From: Saccharomonospora iraqiensis subsp. iraqiensis
GTDB taxonomy: Bacteria > Actinomycetota > Actinomycetes > Mycobacteriales > Pseudonocardiaceae
NCBI RefSeq assembly: GCF_000430445.1
Contig: NZ_KE387064.1
Location: 10,262 to 61,513 of the forward strand
DNA length: 51,252 nucleotides
Direction: 5' to 3'
Part shown: in pieces, positions 37,796 to 50,432 of the stretch
How positions within the stretch are numbered: the first letter of the stretch is position 1
How the letters are laid out: each line of letters begins with the position of its first letter
The notes under the pieces: model-generated
What the model was told of the DNA's origin: nothing
The model's database searches: none
Seen by the model: only the letters and a program-made list of their open reading frames with translations
Position numbers and translations under genes: made by a program

Positions 37796-38377
37796 GTGTC
37801 CGCCGAGTTCGAGCAGCTCGTCGCCCAGTTCGAACAGTTCCAGTCCAAGATCCGCAACGTCGACGACCAGCTCGCCGATGTCGGTCGGATGCAGACCGAG
37901 CTCGCCGACCTCGAGGCGACCGCGAGCTCGGCCGACCGTGCGATCACCGTGGTCGCCGGCCCCGGGGGGTCGGTCAAGGACATCCAGCTCACCGACAAGG
38001 CGCTGACGCGCTCCCCGCAGGAGCTGTCGTCGTCGATCATGTCGACGCTCCAGGAGGCCGTCGCCGAGGCCGCGCGCAAACAGGCGACGATCGTCGACGA
38101 GCACATGGGTGGGGAGCTGAACACCACCGATCAGGTGATCGAGACCCAGGCACAGCTGTTCGGCACCTCCCCCGAGGACCTGCGCGCGCGGATGGAGGAG
38201 GCCCGCCCCGCACGGCCGGCCCCGCCCGAGGAGGAGATCCACGAGGACTACTCCCAGCAGGACCTCTTCGGCGACGACGAGGACGACCGCCCGGCCCCGC
38301 CCGCACCGCCGCCCGCGGACAACGGCGGCTCCGCCGGCGACGACTTCCTGCGCAACCTCTTCGACGACGAACGCTGA
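37796..38377 (+). CDS. YbaB/EbfC-like putative nucleoid-associated protein with acidic tail
   Basis: A 193-residue protein. The first 125 residues fit the YbaB/EbfC fold: a helical, coiled-coil-prone start EFEQLVAQFEQFQSKI, the strand region with ITVVAGPGGSVKDIQLTD, then a long helix LQEAVAEAARKQATI. YbaB proteins bind DNA as dimers, but in actinobacteria such genes often lie beside WXG100/ESX-type genes, as here. The C-terminal 65 residues are Pro/Glu/Asp-rich and disordered, ending FLRNLFDDER. The GTG start follows GGGGAGG. It is the first gene of the plus-strand block between rpsL and rpoC. Confidence 0.75.
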   Translation: MSAEFEQLVAQFEQFQSKIRNVDDQLADVGRMQTELADLEATASSADRAITVVAGPGGSVKDIQLTDKALTRSPQELSSSIMSTLQEAVAEAARKQATIVDEHMGGELNTTDQVIETQAQLFGTSPEDLRARMEEARPARPAPPEEEIHEDYSQQDLFGDDEDDRPAPPAPPPADNGGSAGDDFLRNLFDDER

Positions 38378-38534
38378 GCGAGCTCGCCCGCTCCGGACAC
38401 AACCCGTACGGGGCGCACGGACCCACCGCCGACAGCGGACCCACTGTGCGGGCATCGCCCCTTCCGGGATCGAGGTGCCGATCCGTGGAGAACGCACCCG
38501 GCCGGTCCCGGGACGGACGGTAGGAGACACACAC

Positions 38535-39422
38535 GTGGATTTCGACCTGATCCTCCCCTGGATCATCGTGTTCGGTTACGCGCTGGCGGCCGGACTCGGC
38601 TCTCTCGGGAAACGCATCCGCCGAGCGGGCGAGACGACCGGCGTGAGCGGTACGGCAGGGGACGACGCGGAGTGCGGGGAGAATGCGTCGCCGACCGATT
38701 CCGGGCATGAGGCCCCGGATCGTGCCCGCCGCAATCTCGCGATCACGTTCACGATCCTGGCGTGGATGACCGGGGTCGCGGTGACGATCGTCTGGCTCTA
38801 CACGGCGGTCGGTGTGCAAGGCATGATCGCCATCGCACTGGTACTGGTCGTCGGACCGGCCGTGGTGGTGCTCCTCGGCTCCGTGCTCGCGGACGTCCGT
38901 CAGCGCCGCGCCCGCACCGGGGCCAAACCGATGTGGCCATCGCTGGTGCTCGGCCTCGGGAGTTCGACGTTCCTCGTGATCGCCGTCAATCTGTTCGTGA
39001 ACGGCACCGCTCATCTGCTCGACTTCGGCCACCGGAGCGCGCTGCACGTCACCGCGAACGACGACGGTGCTGTCAGTGGTACCTACGAGGTCGCCGGCAT
39101 CGAGCACCACGCGGACGACGTCTGGTGGTTGGGCGGTCCGGCTCCCGACTCCGGTTCCGTGGTGGAGGTCGTCGTCGGACCGTGGTGGCCCTACCCGGTC
39201 ATCACATCGACCCTGGACGCCGCATTGTCACTCGTGGCGGGCGCGGTCGCGGCGGTACCCGGAATCCTGCTCGCCCTCGCGGCGAAGCGCTCGCGTGCCG
39301 ATCGCGAATCCGCGCGGAGCGACGCCCGGATGCCGGACCGGAACGCGACGGTGGACCGCGACGGTGATCCGGGATCCGCCCGGTCATCTCGACTCGCCGC
39401 CACACATCAGGGGGAACAATGA
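38535..39422 (+). CDS. Multi-pass membrane protein, paralog of the next gene
   Basis: A 295-residue protein not assigned to a family. Hydrophobic helices lie near residues 6-24, 70-95, 96-118, 134-156 and 222-248. Between the last two is a loop of about 65 residues with LHVTANDDG, VSGTYEV, a His-His pair, WWLGGP and VVVGPWWPYP. The same order of motifs occurs in the following protein, so the two arose by duplication. The GTG at 38535 follows TAGGAG. Its stop overlaps the next ATG (ATGA). Role unknown; location beside ESX-like genes suggests an envelope partner. Confidence 0.75.
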   Translation: MDFDLILPWIIVFGYALAAGLGSLGKRIRRAGETTGVSGTAGDDAECGENASPTDSGHEAPDRARRNLAITFTILAWMTGVAVTIVWLYTAVGVQGMIAIALVLVVGPAVVVLLGSVLADVRQRRARTGAKPMWPSLVLGLGSSTFLVIAVNLFVNGTAHLLDFGHRSALHVTANDDGAVSGTYEVAGIEHHADDVWWLGGPAPDSGSVVEVVVGPWWPYPVITSTLDAALSLVAGAVAAVPGILLALAAKRSRADRESARSDARMPDRNATVDRDGDPGSARSSRLAATHQGEQ

Positions 39423-40396
39423 CTTTCGAAGAGATCCTTCCCGGAGTGATCGTCCTCGGCCTCGTCATCGCGATCGGCATCGGCCATCTCGGATGGCGCA
39501 TGCGGGAGCGAGCGCGTCAGCCGAAAAGTGCTGTCGGTACCGATCCCCCGGCGGACTCCCCGAACGGGACACATCCGGCCGCCGGATCCGACGTCCACGA
39601 ACCCGGCGATCCGGCAACCGCCGAACCGGACGCCGTCCAGCAGCACGCCGCCGAGCAGGAAATCGCTCCGCAGGAAACCGCCGAGCAGGAGACCGTCCCG
39701 TGGAAGGAGGGATACCGTTCCCTGTACAAGAACGGTACCTGGCTGCTCCGCCTCGGCTGGATCCTCGGCATCGGCATCGTGCTGCTCTGGGGCTGCACCG
39801 CAATCGGCTGGAAGGATTTCCTGCTGGTACTGGGCATGATCATCGGGGTGCCGGCTGTGCTCTCGTTCGTGATCGTGCTCATCATCGCCGTCCGGGAGGA
39901 GAGTGACTCGGGCCCGTCCCGGGCCCCCTGGGTTCTCGGCACCGTCCTCGCAGCGGGGCTGCTGTTGACCGCCACGCATCTGGTCGTCAACGGCCTGTCC
40001 GCCCGGGAGTTCCTCGACTACGCGCACTCGGCGCAGCTGCACGTCACCGACTCCTACGACGGCACCGACAGCCGACAGAGCTCGTCCAACGTCAGTGGCA
40101 CGTATCTGTTCGACGGCGAACGACACCACCTCGATCGATCGTCCTGGGGCCGCCCCGAGCCCGTACCGGAAATGGGGGAGGTCGTCGAGATCTCGATCGG
40201 CCCCGTGTGGCCCCACCCGACCATGGCCGGATCCGGCGACGCCGTCCGGTTGTTCCTCTTCGCCGCGGGAAGCGGGGTCGCCGGTGTGGTGGCTCTCGTG
40301 ATGTCCATGCGTGGACGGAAGAACATCGCGGCCCGGATCGCCGAGCATCAGGCACGACTGGAAGCGCGGGAACGCGCGTACTCGGAGGAACAGTGA
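39419..40396 (+). CDS. Multi-pass membrane protein, paralog of the previous gene
   Basis: A 325-residue protein with the same plan as its upstream neighbour. It has a helix at about 6-24 (IVLGLVIAIGIGHLGW), a hydrophilic Glu/Gln/Pro-rich linker to about 95, helices near 105-125, 128-150 and 165-185, an outer loop, and a last helix near 280-300. The loop shows LHVTDSYDG, VSGTYLFDG, a His-His pair and ISIGPVWPHP, matching the paralog. Its stop overlaps the start of the EspC-like gene by 3 nt. No catalytic motif is seen; function unknown. Confidence 0.75.
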   Translation: MTFEEILPGVIVLGLVIAIGIGHLGWRMRERARQPKSAVGTDPPADSPNGTHPAAGSDVHEPGDPATAEPDAVQQHAAEQEIAPQETAEQETVPWKEGYRSLYKNGTWLLRLGWILGIGIVLLWGCTAIGWKDFLLVLGMIIGVPAVLSFVIVLIIAVREESDSGPSRAPWVLGTVLAAGLLLTATHLVVNGLSAREFLDYAHSAQLHVTDSYDGTDSRQSSSNVSGTYLFDGERHHLDRSSWGRPEPVPEMGEVVEISIGPVWPHPTMAGSGDAVRLFLFAAGSGVAGVVALVMSMRGRKNIAARIAEHQARLEARERAYSEEQ

Positions 40397-40734
40397 ACGG
40401 TTTCAACGTCAACATCGAAGCCCTGAACAGCTATTCGCAGAAGCTCGCGGAACACCGGACATCCGTCGGTGAGGTCCACGGCAAGATCGACGAGGCGGAC
40501 GTCGGGGATGAAGCGTGGGGGGTGGTCGGGCTCTTCGTCAAACAGGACTACTCCGATCTGCTCGAACGTCTGAAGGGACTGATGACCGAAATGGAGAACG
40601 GTCTGCAGGCCGCTTCGGAAAAGGTCGGAACCGCCGCACGGCTCTACCAGGAAGCCGAGGACGGGCACCAGCGCTCCCTGAGCACGATTACCGGAAGCAT
40701 CGAGAGCACCACCGTCAATCAGCTCGAGGCCTGA
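40393..40734 (+). CDS. EspC-like ESX secretion-associated small protein
   Basis: A 113-residue all-helical protein resembling the T7SS EspC family (Pfam T7SS_ESX_EspC). The first helix starts VNIEALNSYSQKLAE, the turn region has GDEAWGVVGLF (Trp42-Gly43), and the second helix ends ARLYQEAEDG with Tyr85-x-x-x-Glu89, the YxxxD/E export motif of T7SS substrates. The GTG at 40393 follows GGAGG and overlaps the upstream stop. It is likely one half of a heterodimeric substrate; the larger downstream protein is the natural partner. Family assignment is by pattern only. Confidence 0.72.
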   Translation: MNGFNVNIEALNSYSQKLAEHRTSVGEVHGKIDEADVGDEAWGVVGLFVKQDYSDLLERLKGLMTEMENGLQAASEKVGTAARLYQEAEDGHQRSLSTITGSIESTTVNQLEA

Positions 40735-40767
40735 CAACGGCCGCACCTATGAAGGGAGAGAGCCTCC

Positions 40768-41886
40768 GTGAGCACAGATGATCCCCTCGGTGACATCGAG
40801 GTCGAGGAAGAGGACTCCTGGGGCCGGAAGGTCGCCGAGTCGGTGCCGGTCTTCGGCGACGGGATCGCCGCGTACAACAAGTACGACGACGCCGTTGAGG
40901 ACGGCGGCGTCGGCGGCTCGGACGTGCGGGACATCGCCGTGGACGGCATCGGCCTCGTCTCCTCGTGCAAGGATGCGATCTCCGACTTCGCTACTGACCC
41001 GATCGGGTGGCTCGTCGGTGAAGGACTCGACTTCCTGATCTCCATCTGTCAGCCGCTTCAGGACCTCATCCACCTGGTCAGCGGGGACGGGCCCGCGCTC
41101 TCCACGGCGTCGGACACCTTCACGAACATCGCCGAAGGCGTCAGCCAGTTCGGCGATCAGTTCGCCCAGGAAGCCAGGAGCGCGCTCGCCGAGTGGCAGG
41201 GCAGCGCCGCGGAGACGGCCGGTGAGAAGTTCGGTGAGTTCGGCAAGGGCATCAAGGCGGTCGCGGGCGAAGCCCGCAACATCGCCCAGTTGCTGAAGAT
41301 CTCGAGCATGATCATGACGGTGATCGAGGAGTTCATCAAGGCCCTGCTCACCGAGTTCGTCACCTGGCTGATCATGATCTGGGTCCCCGCGTTGGCCGCG
41401 GCGATCCCCACCGCCGGCGCGTCCACCGCCGCCGCGGGCACGGCCACCGGTGTGCGTGCCGCCCAGACCACCTCCAGGGCGACCAGCATGTTCAACCGGC
41501 TGCGGACACTGCTCGACAAGATCAAAACGCTGATCACCAAGCTGCGGAACTGGATCGCCAATCAGGGCGACGGCTTCCGCCAGGCCATGGATACCAAGCG
41601 TATGCGTGCCAGTCTCGCCGGACTGGAGGTCGACAGTGCCCGGGCGGACGGAAGGCGTGCCGGCCTGGGCGCCCGCCTGAACAATGCGGACGCCGGAATG
41701 GTCGGTGAACGGGTGACCGACGGGTTCGTCCGGTCGATGGCGGGCGCCGCGGGCGACTACCTGAAGGAACAGGTCGAGATCCCGGGACTCGCCGGGCACG
41801 CCAACGACCTCAAGTCGTATCACGATGCCGGGGACGTCGGTGCCGAGCAGTCGCAGCCGACCACGTCCGAACAGCTCGACTTCTAG
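40768..41886 (+). CDS. Large WxG-containing putative ESX substrate or partner
   Basis: A 372-residue protein. An acidic N-terminus is followed by helical segments. Residues about 108-175 resemble a WXG100-type helix-turn-helix, with Trp143-Gln-Gly145 in LAEWQGSAAETAG at the turn. A long hydrophobic stretch (about 180-232, WLIMIWVPALAAAIPTAGA and Ala/Thr repeats) could insert in a membrane. The C-terminal third is Arg/Lys/Asp-rich with no recognised toxin motif. The GTG follows GGGAGAG, 33 bp after the EspC-like gene, so the two should be co-expressed. I infer a secreted effector-like protein or structural partner; function is not known. Confidence 0.7.
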   Translation: MSTDDPLGDIEVEEEDSWGRKVAESVPVFGDGIAAYNKYDDAVEDGGVGGSDVRDIAVDGIGLVSSCKDAISDFATDPIGWLVGEGLDFLISICQPLQDLIHLVSGDGPALSTASDTFTNIAEGVSQFGDQFAQEARSALAEWQGSAAETAGEKFGEFGKGIKAVAGEARNIAQLLKISSMIMTVIEEFIKALLTEFVTWLIMIWVPALAAAIPTAGASTAAAGTATGVRAAQTTSRATSMFNRLRTLLDKIKTLITKLRNWIANQGDGFRQAMDTKRMRASLAGLEVDSARADGRRAGLGARLNNADAGMVGERVTDGFVRSMAGAAGDYLKEQVEIPGLAGHANDLKSYHDAGDVGAEQSQPTTSEQLDF

Positions 41887-41897
41887 GCAGGCCCGCG

Positions 41898-42488
41898 GTG
41901 ACGATCGACTTCCCGAAGGTGCTCGGCACGATCATCGTCCTCGCGGTGGTGCTCCCGTTCGTCCAGCACTACATCCGCTCCGGCTGGTTCCGGTTCGTGC
42001 GGCTGCCCTCCTTCGCCCGCCGGTACGGCTGGTCGGTGAAGCAGCGGATGCCGTGGCAGTTCCGGAAAGGCTCGGACCACCCGGCGAGCGGTTCCGTGAC
42101 CTGGGACTACACGCTCCCGAACGTGGACGTCGAGATCCTCGGCATCTACGGGCACCGACCGGTCCATGCCGTGCAGTTCAGCGTTCGGCGACGGAAGAGT
42201 ACCCACGGCGACGGCCCGGTCACCGTGATCCACCGCTACTCGGTCGTCACCGTGGCGACCTCGGCGCGGCCGTTCGACGATTTCCACGGTTCCGGGGCCT
42301 CGCGCACGGTGACCGACCGGGCCGAACAGTTCTATCCCGACTTCGTCGACTGGGTCCGGGACCGGATGCCCGAATCCGACACGCCACTGCGGGACGAAGG
42401 CCCCGGAGTCGTCTCGTACAGCCGTCGCGGGCACCTCACGCAGCGGGCCCTGTTCCGGGCACTCGACGAGCTGACCGAGGCCGGGTGA
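41898..42488 (+). CDS. Membrane-anchored protein of unknown function
   Basis: A 196-residue protein with one N-terminal helix (about 8-25, VLGTIIVLAVVLPFVQ) and a cytoplasmic domain rich in Arg and aromatic residues. It includes VTWDYTLPNVDVEILG, VIHRYSVVTVAT and YPDFVDWVRDRM. I do not recognise the family. It follows the WxG protein by 11 bp and ends the block; its position would suit an immunity or chaperone-like partner, but nothing in the sequence proves that. A strong bidirectional terminator separates it from convergent rpoC. Confidence 0.7.
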   Translation: MTIDFPKVLGTIIVLAVVLPFVQHYIRSGWFRFVRLPSFARRYGWSVKQRMPWQFRKGSDHPASGSVTWDYTLPNVDVEILGIYGHRPVHAVQFSVRRRKSTHGDGPVTVIHRYSVVTVATSARPFDDFHGSGASRTVTDRAEQFYPDFVDWVRDRMPESDTPLRDEGPGVVSYSRRGHLTQRALFRALDELTEAG

Positions 42489-42532
42489 CACTGCGGGCCG
42501 TCGCCGGAACCGACCACGTCCCTGGCCCGACA

Positions 42533-42577
42533 CGCGAAGAGGGGCCCCGCCACCAGCGGGCGGGGCCCCTCTTCGCG
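42533..42577. terminator. Strong bidirectional terminator between the accessory block and rpoC
   Basis: CGCGAAGAGGGGCCCCGCC (42533-42551) pairs perfectly over 19 bp with 42559-42577 around a 7-nt loop. It serves convergent rpoC and the accessory block. Confidence 0.88.
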
Positions 42578-42597
42578 TTCGACCTGAACCGACGACC

Positions 42598-46509
<3,912 letters not shown>

Positions 46510-46592
46510 GTTCTTGCATCCCCTTGGGATTCTTCTCGAGGGTCCGGGGCGATCGCTCCCCGGTCCCCACGGCGGCTAGAGGGGTTCGGCTA

Positions 46593-46626
46593 CCCGGTGG
46601 GGAGGGTGGTGGCCCTCCCCACCGGG
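46593..46626 (-). terminator. Hairpin between rpoB and rpoC
   Basis: CCCGGTGGGGAGGG (46593-46606) pairs perfectly over 14 bp with 46613-46626 around a 6-nt loop, 8 bp past the rpoB stop. It may attenuate or process the rpoBC transcript rather than end it. A second small stem (CCGGGG/CCCCGG) follows near 46544-46563. Confidence 0.65.
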
Positions 46627-46634
46627 CGGCTGGG

Positions 46635-49600
46635 TCATTGCACGACGTCGTCCACGGAGGGCGACTCGTTGCGGGACAGGTTGATGCCGAGGTTGGCGGC
46701 GGCGCGCTCCAGGTCCTCGTCGTCGGAGTCACGCATCTCGATGGCGGCCCCGTCGCTGGACAGCACCTCGACGTTCAGGCACAGCGACTGCAGTTCCTTC
46801 AGCAGCACCTTGAACGACTCGGGGATGCCCGGCGACGGCATGTTCTCGCCCTTGACGACGGCCTCGTACACCTTCACGCGGCCGAGCACGTCGTCGGACT
46901 TGATGGTGAGCAGTTCCTGCAGCGTGTAGGCCGCGCCGTACGCCTGCATCGCCCAGCACTCCATCTCACCGAAGCGCTGACCACCGAACTGCGCCTTACC
47001 ACCCAGCGGCTGCTGGGTGATCATCGAGTACGGGCCGGTGGACCGCGCGTGGATCTTGTCGTCCACCATGTGGTGCAGCTTCAGGGTGTACATGTACCCC
47101 ACCGCGACCGGGTACGGGAACGGCTCGCCCGTCCGGCCGTCCAGCAGGACGGCCTTGCCGTCCTCCCGGACCATCCGCTCGCCGTCCCGGTTCGGCTTGG
47201 TGGAGGCGAGCAGCCCGGTGAGCTCCTCCTCGCGGGCACCGTCGAACACCGGCGTGGCGGTGTTCGTGCCGGGCTCCACGTCGTACAGCTCCTCGGGGAG
47301 CTTGGCCGCCCATTCGGGATTGCCCTCGATCTTCCATCCCTGGGAGGCGAGCCACCCGAGGTGTAGTTCGAGGATCTGCCCGATGTTCATCCGGCGCGGC
47401 ACGCCGTGCGTGTTGAGCACGACGTCCAGCGGGGTGCCGTCCTCCATGAACGGCATGTCCTCGACCGGGAGGATCTTGCCGATGACGCCCTTGTTGCCGT
47501 GCCTGCCCGCGAGCTTGTCGCCGTCCTGGACCTTGCTCTTCTTGGCCACGTAGACGCGGACGAGCTCGTTGACACCGGGCGGCAGCTCGTCGTCGTCCTC
47601 GCGGGAGAACACCCGGACGCCGATGACCTTGCCGGTCTCCCCGTGCGGCACCTTCAGCGAGGTGTCCCGGACCTCCCGCGCCTTCTCCCCGAAGATGGCC
47701 CGCAGCAGCCGCTCCTCCGGCGTCAGCTCGGTCTCGCCCTTCGGGGTCACCTTGCCGACCAGGATGTCGCCGTCGCGGACCTCGGCGCCGATCCGGACGA
47801 TGCCGCGCTCGTCGAGGTCGGCCAGCACGTCCTCGGAGACGTTCGGGATGTCCCGGGTGATCTCCTCGGCGCCGAGCTTGGTGTCCCGCGCGTCGGTCTC
47901 GTGCTCCTCGATGTGGATCGAGGTGAGCACGTCGTCCTGCACCAGGCGCTGGGAGATGACGATGGCGTCCTCGTAGTTGTGCCCCTCCCACGGCATGATG
48001 CCGACGAGAAGGTTCTTGCCGAGTGCCATCTCGCCGTCCTCGGTGGACGGGCCGTCCGCGATGACCTGGCCCTTCTCCACGCAGTCGCCCTCGTTGACCA
48101 CCGGGCGGTGGTTGAAGCAGGTGCCCGCGTTCGTCCGGCGGAACTTGTAGAGCCCGTAGGTCTTGCGTTCGCCGTCGTCCTGCATGACGGTGACCAGGTC
48201 GGCCGACAGTTCCTCGACCACACCCGCCTGCTCGGCCACGATCACGTCGCCCGCGTCCACCGCGGCGGTGAGCTCGACGCCGGTGCCGACCATCGGCGAC
48301 TCGTTGCGCAGCAGCGGCACCGCCTGGCGCTGCATGTTCGCGCCCATCAGCGCACGGTTGGCGTCGTCGTGCTCGAGGAACGGGATCATGCCCGTGGCGA
48401 CGGAGACCATCTGCCGCGGCGAGACGTCCATGTAGTCGATGTCGAGCGGGTCGATCAGCTCGACGTCGCCGCCCTTCCGCCGCCCGAGGACCTTCTCCTC
48501 GGAGAAGGTCCCGTCGTCGTTCAGCGGCGCGTTCGCCTGCGCCTTGACGTAGCGGTCCTCCTCGTCGGCGGTGAGGTAGTCGATCTCGTCGGTGACCCGG
48601 CCCTCGACGACCCGCCGGTACGGGGTCTCGATGAACCCGAACGGGTTGACCCGGCCGTAGGAGCACAGCGAGCCGATCAGGCCGATGTTCGGGCCTTCCG
48701 GCGTCTCGATCGGGCACATCCGGCCGTAGTGGCTGGGGTGCACGTCACGGACGTCCATGCCCGCGCGCTCCCGGGAGAGACCACCGGGGCCGAGCGCGTT
48801 CAGCCGGCGCTTGTGCGTCAGCCCGGACAGCGGGTTGCCCTGGTCCATGAACTGCGAGAGCTGCGAGGTGCCGAAGAACTCGCGGATCGCGGCGACGACC
48901 GGGCGGATGTTGATCAGGGTCTGCGGCGTGATCGCCTCGACGTCCTGGGTGGTCATCCGCTCGCGGACCACGCGCTCCATGCGGGAGAGGCCGACCCGGA
49001 TCTGGTTCTGGATCAGCTCGCCGACGGTGCGCAGGCGGCGGTTACCGAAGTGGTCGATGTCGTCGGTCTCGACGGGCACCTCGGTCTCGCCCTCGCCCAT
49101 CGTCTCCTCACCGGCGTGCAGCCGGACGAGGTACTCGATGGTGGTGACGATGTCCTCTTCGGTGAGGGTGCCGCTGTCGTACGGAAGCTGGAGGCCGAGC
49201 TTCTTGTTGACCTTGTAGCGGCCGACCTTGGCGAGGTCGTAGCGCTTGTCCTTGAAGAAGAGGTTCTCCAGCAGCGTCTGGGCGCTCTCCTTCGTCGGCG
49301 GCTCACCGGGGCGCAGCTTGCGGTAGATGTCCAGCAGCGCCTCGTCGGTGCCCGCCGTGTGGTCCTTCTCCAGGGTCGCGAGCAGCGTCTCGGAGAAGGA
49401 GAACCGCTCGCGGATCGCCTCGGTGCTCCAGCCGAGGGCCTTCAGCAGCACGGTCACCGGCTGCCTGCGCTTGCGGTCGATGCGCACCCCGACGGTGTCC
49501 CGCTTGTCGACGTCGAACTCGAGCCACGCACCCCGGCTCGGGATGATCTTGACGCTGAAGACGTCCTTGTCCGTCGACTTGTCGATGGACTGGTCGAAGT

Positions 49601-50126
49601 ACACACCGGGCGACCGGACGACCTGCGAGACCACGACCCGCTCGGTGCCGTTGATGATGAACGTGCCCTTGTCGGTCATCACGGGGAAGTCGCCCATGAA
49701 GACCGTCTGGCTCTTGATCTCGCCGGTGTTGTTGTTGACGAACTCGGCCGTGACGAACAGCGGCGCCGCGTACGTCATGTCCTTGTCCTTGCACTCCTCG
49801 ACGGAGGCCTTCACCTCGTCGAAGCGCGGGTCGGAGAAGGACAGCGACATCGAGCCCGAGAAGTCCTCGATCGGCGAGATCTCGCTGAGGACCTCCTCGA
49901 GACCGCCGCTCGGGTTCTCCTCACCCTCGTTGACCGCGCGTTCGAACCACGCTTCCGAGCCGGTGAACCACTCGAACGAGCGAACCTGGATATCGAGCAG
50001 GTTCGGCGTGCCGAGCGGCTCCCGGATCTTCCCGAACGAGACCCGCTTCGGTGCTCCTGGAATGCCCGTCGACGGTCGAATCGAGTTGGTCGCAGCAGTG
50101 GCCTGGTTCGCGGGAGAGACTGCCAA
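46635..50126 (-). CDS. rpoB: RNA polymerase beta subunit
   Basis: The 1163-residue catalytic subunit contains the rifampicin pocket, where two residues differ from the usual actinobacterial sequence. Gly430 (E. coli 518) lies in [10 protein letters not shown] and Asn443 (E. coli 531) in [10 protein letters not shown]. The C-terminal [13 protein letters not shown] and [19 protein letters not shown] motifs are intact. I chose the TTG at 50126 (LAVSPANQ), which follows GGAAGGAC; an ATG at 50147 and a GTG at 50180 lack a ribosome binding site. Promoter-like elements lie 40-165 bp upstream. Confidence 0.99.
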   Translation of the reverse strand: MAVSPANQATAATNSIRPSTGIPGAPKRVSFGKIREPLGTPNLLDIQVRSFEWFTGSEAWFERAVNEGEENPSGGLEEVLSEISPIEDFSGSMSLSFSDPRFDEVKASVEECKDKDMTYAAPLFVTAEFVNNNTGEIKSQTVFMGDFPVMTDKGTFIINGTERVVVSQVVRSPGVYFDQSIDKSTDKDVFSVKIIPSRGAWLEFDVDKRDTVGVRIDRKRRQPVTVLLKALGWSTEAIRERFSFSETLLATLEKDHTAGTDEALLDIYRKLRPGEPPTKESAQTLLENLFFKDKRYDLAKVGRYKVNKKLGLQLPYDSGTLTEEDIVTTIEYLVRLHAGEETMGEGETEVPVETDDIDHFGNRRLRTVGELIQNQIRVGLSRMERVVRERMTTQDVEAITPQTLINIRPVVAAIREFFGTSQLSQFMDQGNPLSGLTHKRRLNALGPGGLSRERAGMDVRDVHPSHYGRMCPIETPEGPNIGLIGSLCSYGRVNPFGFIETPYRRVVEGRVTDEIDYLTADEEDRYVKAQANAPLNDDGTFSEEKVLGRRKGGDVELIDPLDIDYMDVSPRQMVSVATGMIPFLEHDDANRALMGANMQRQAVPLLRNESPMVGTGVELTAAVDAGDVIVAEQAGVVEELSADLVTVMQDDGERKTYGLYKFRRTNAGTCFNHRPVVNEGDCVEKGQVIADGPSTEDGEMALGKNLLVGIMPWEGHNYEDAIVISQRLVQDDVLTSIHIEEHETDARDTKLGAEEITRDIPNVSEDVLADLDERGIVRIGAEVRDGDILVGKVTPKGETELTPEERLLRAIFGEKAREVRDTSLKVPHGETGKVIGVRVFSREDDDELPPGVNELVRVYVAKKSKVQDGDKLAGRHGNKGVIGKILPVEDMPFMEDGTPLDVVLNTHGVPRRMNIGQILELHLGWLASQGWKIEGNPEWAAKLPEELYDVEPGTNTATPVFDGAREEELTGLLASTKPNRDGERMVREDGKAVLLDGRTGEPFPYPVAVGYMYTLKLHHMVDDKIHARSTGPYSMITQQPLGGKAQFGGQRFGEMECWAMQAYGAAYTLQELLTIKSDDVLGRVKVYEAVVKGENMPSPGIPESFKVLLKELQSLCLNVEVLSSDGAAIEMRDSDDEDLERAAANLGINLSRNESPSVDDVVQ

Positions 50127-50163
50127 GATGCGTCCTTCCGGGGACATAGCTGGTTGATCAGCC

Positions 50164-50193
50164 GCGCTAGCAACTCGCAACGCGGGCTGTCAA
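50164..50193 (-). promoter_or_regulatory. Second candidate rpoB promoter
   Basis: TTGACA (50193-50188), an 18-bp spacer and TAGCGC (50169-50164). The -35 is perfect and the -10 weak. Confidence 0.4.
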
Positions 50194-50262
50194 GGGTGCG
50201 GTGTTGCCGACCATCCTAGCTACCGCATATGGGCAGCCTGAAAGTGGGCAGCGCAAACAAGC

Positions 50263-50291
50263 AGTCTAGCCCGGAACACGACAGTTGTCGA
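50263..50291 (-). promoter_or_regulatory. Probable rpoB promoter
   Basis: TCGACA (50291-50286), a 17-bp spacer and TAGACT (50268-50263) fit the actinobacterial housekeeping consensus well. The predicted leader is about 130 nt. Confidence 0.6.
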
Positions 50292-50432
50292 GGGGGCGCA
50301 CCCGATCGGGGCCCAGCCTCGGTCAGCGTCGTCGGTTCGCCCCCGTGGGGGCGTTCCGCTGCCTGTAAGCGTGAACCCCCGCGGACGCTGAGTCAAGCGT
50401 CGATCGGCGGACGACACCCGCCCGACGCGCGG

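Larger units (their letters stand above)
50127..50432. other. Intergenic region upstream of rpoB, no gene
   Basis: This 306-bp gap holds the two rpoB promoter candidates listed separately. The half next to rpoB is less GC-rich than the flanks. No coding frame is supported. Confidence 0.6.

Noticed and set aside
46635-50180. Longer RpoB starting at 50180 or 50147
   Set aside because: TTG at 50126 has GGAAGGAC upstream and gives the known N-terminus; the longer starts have no ribosome binding site.
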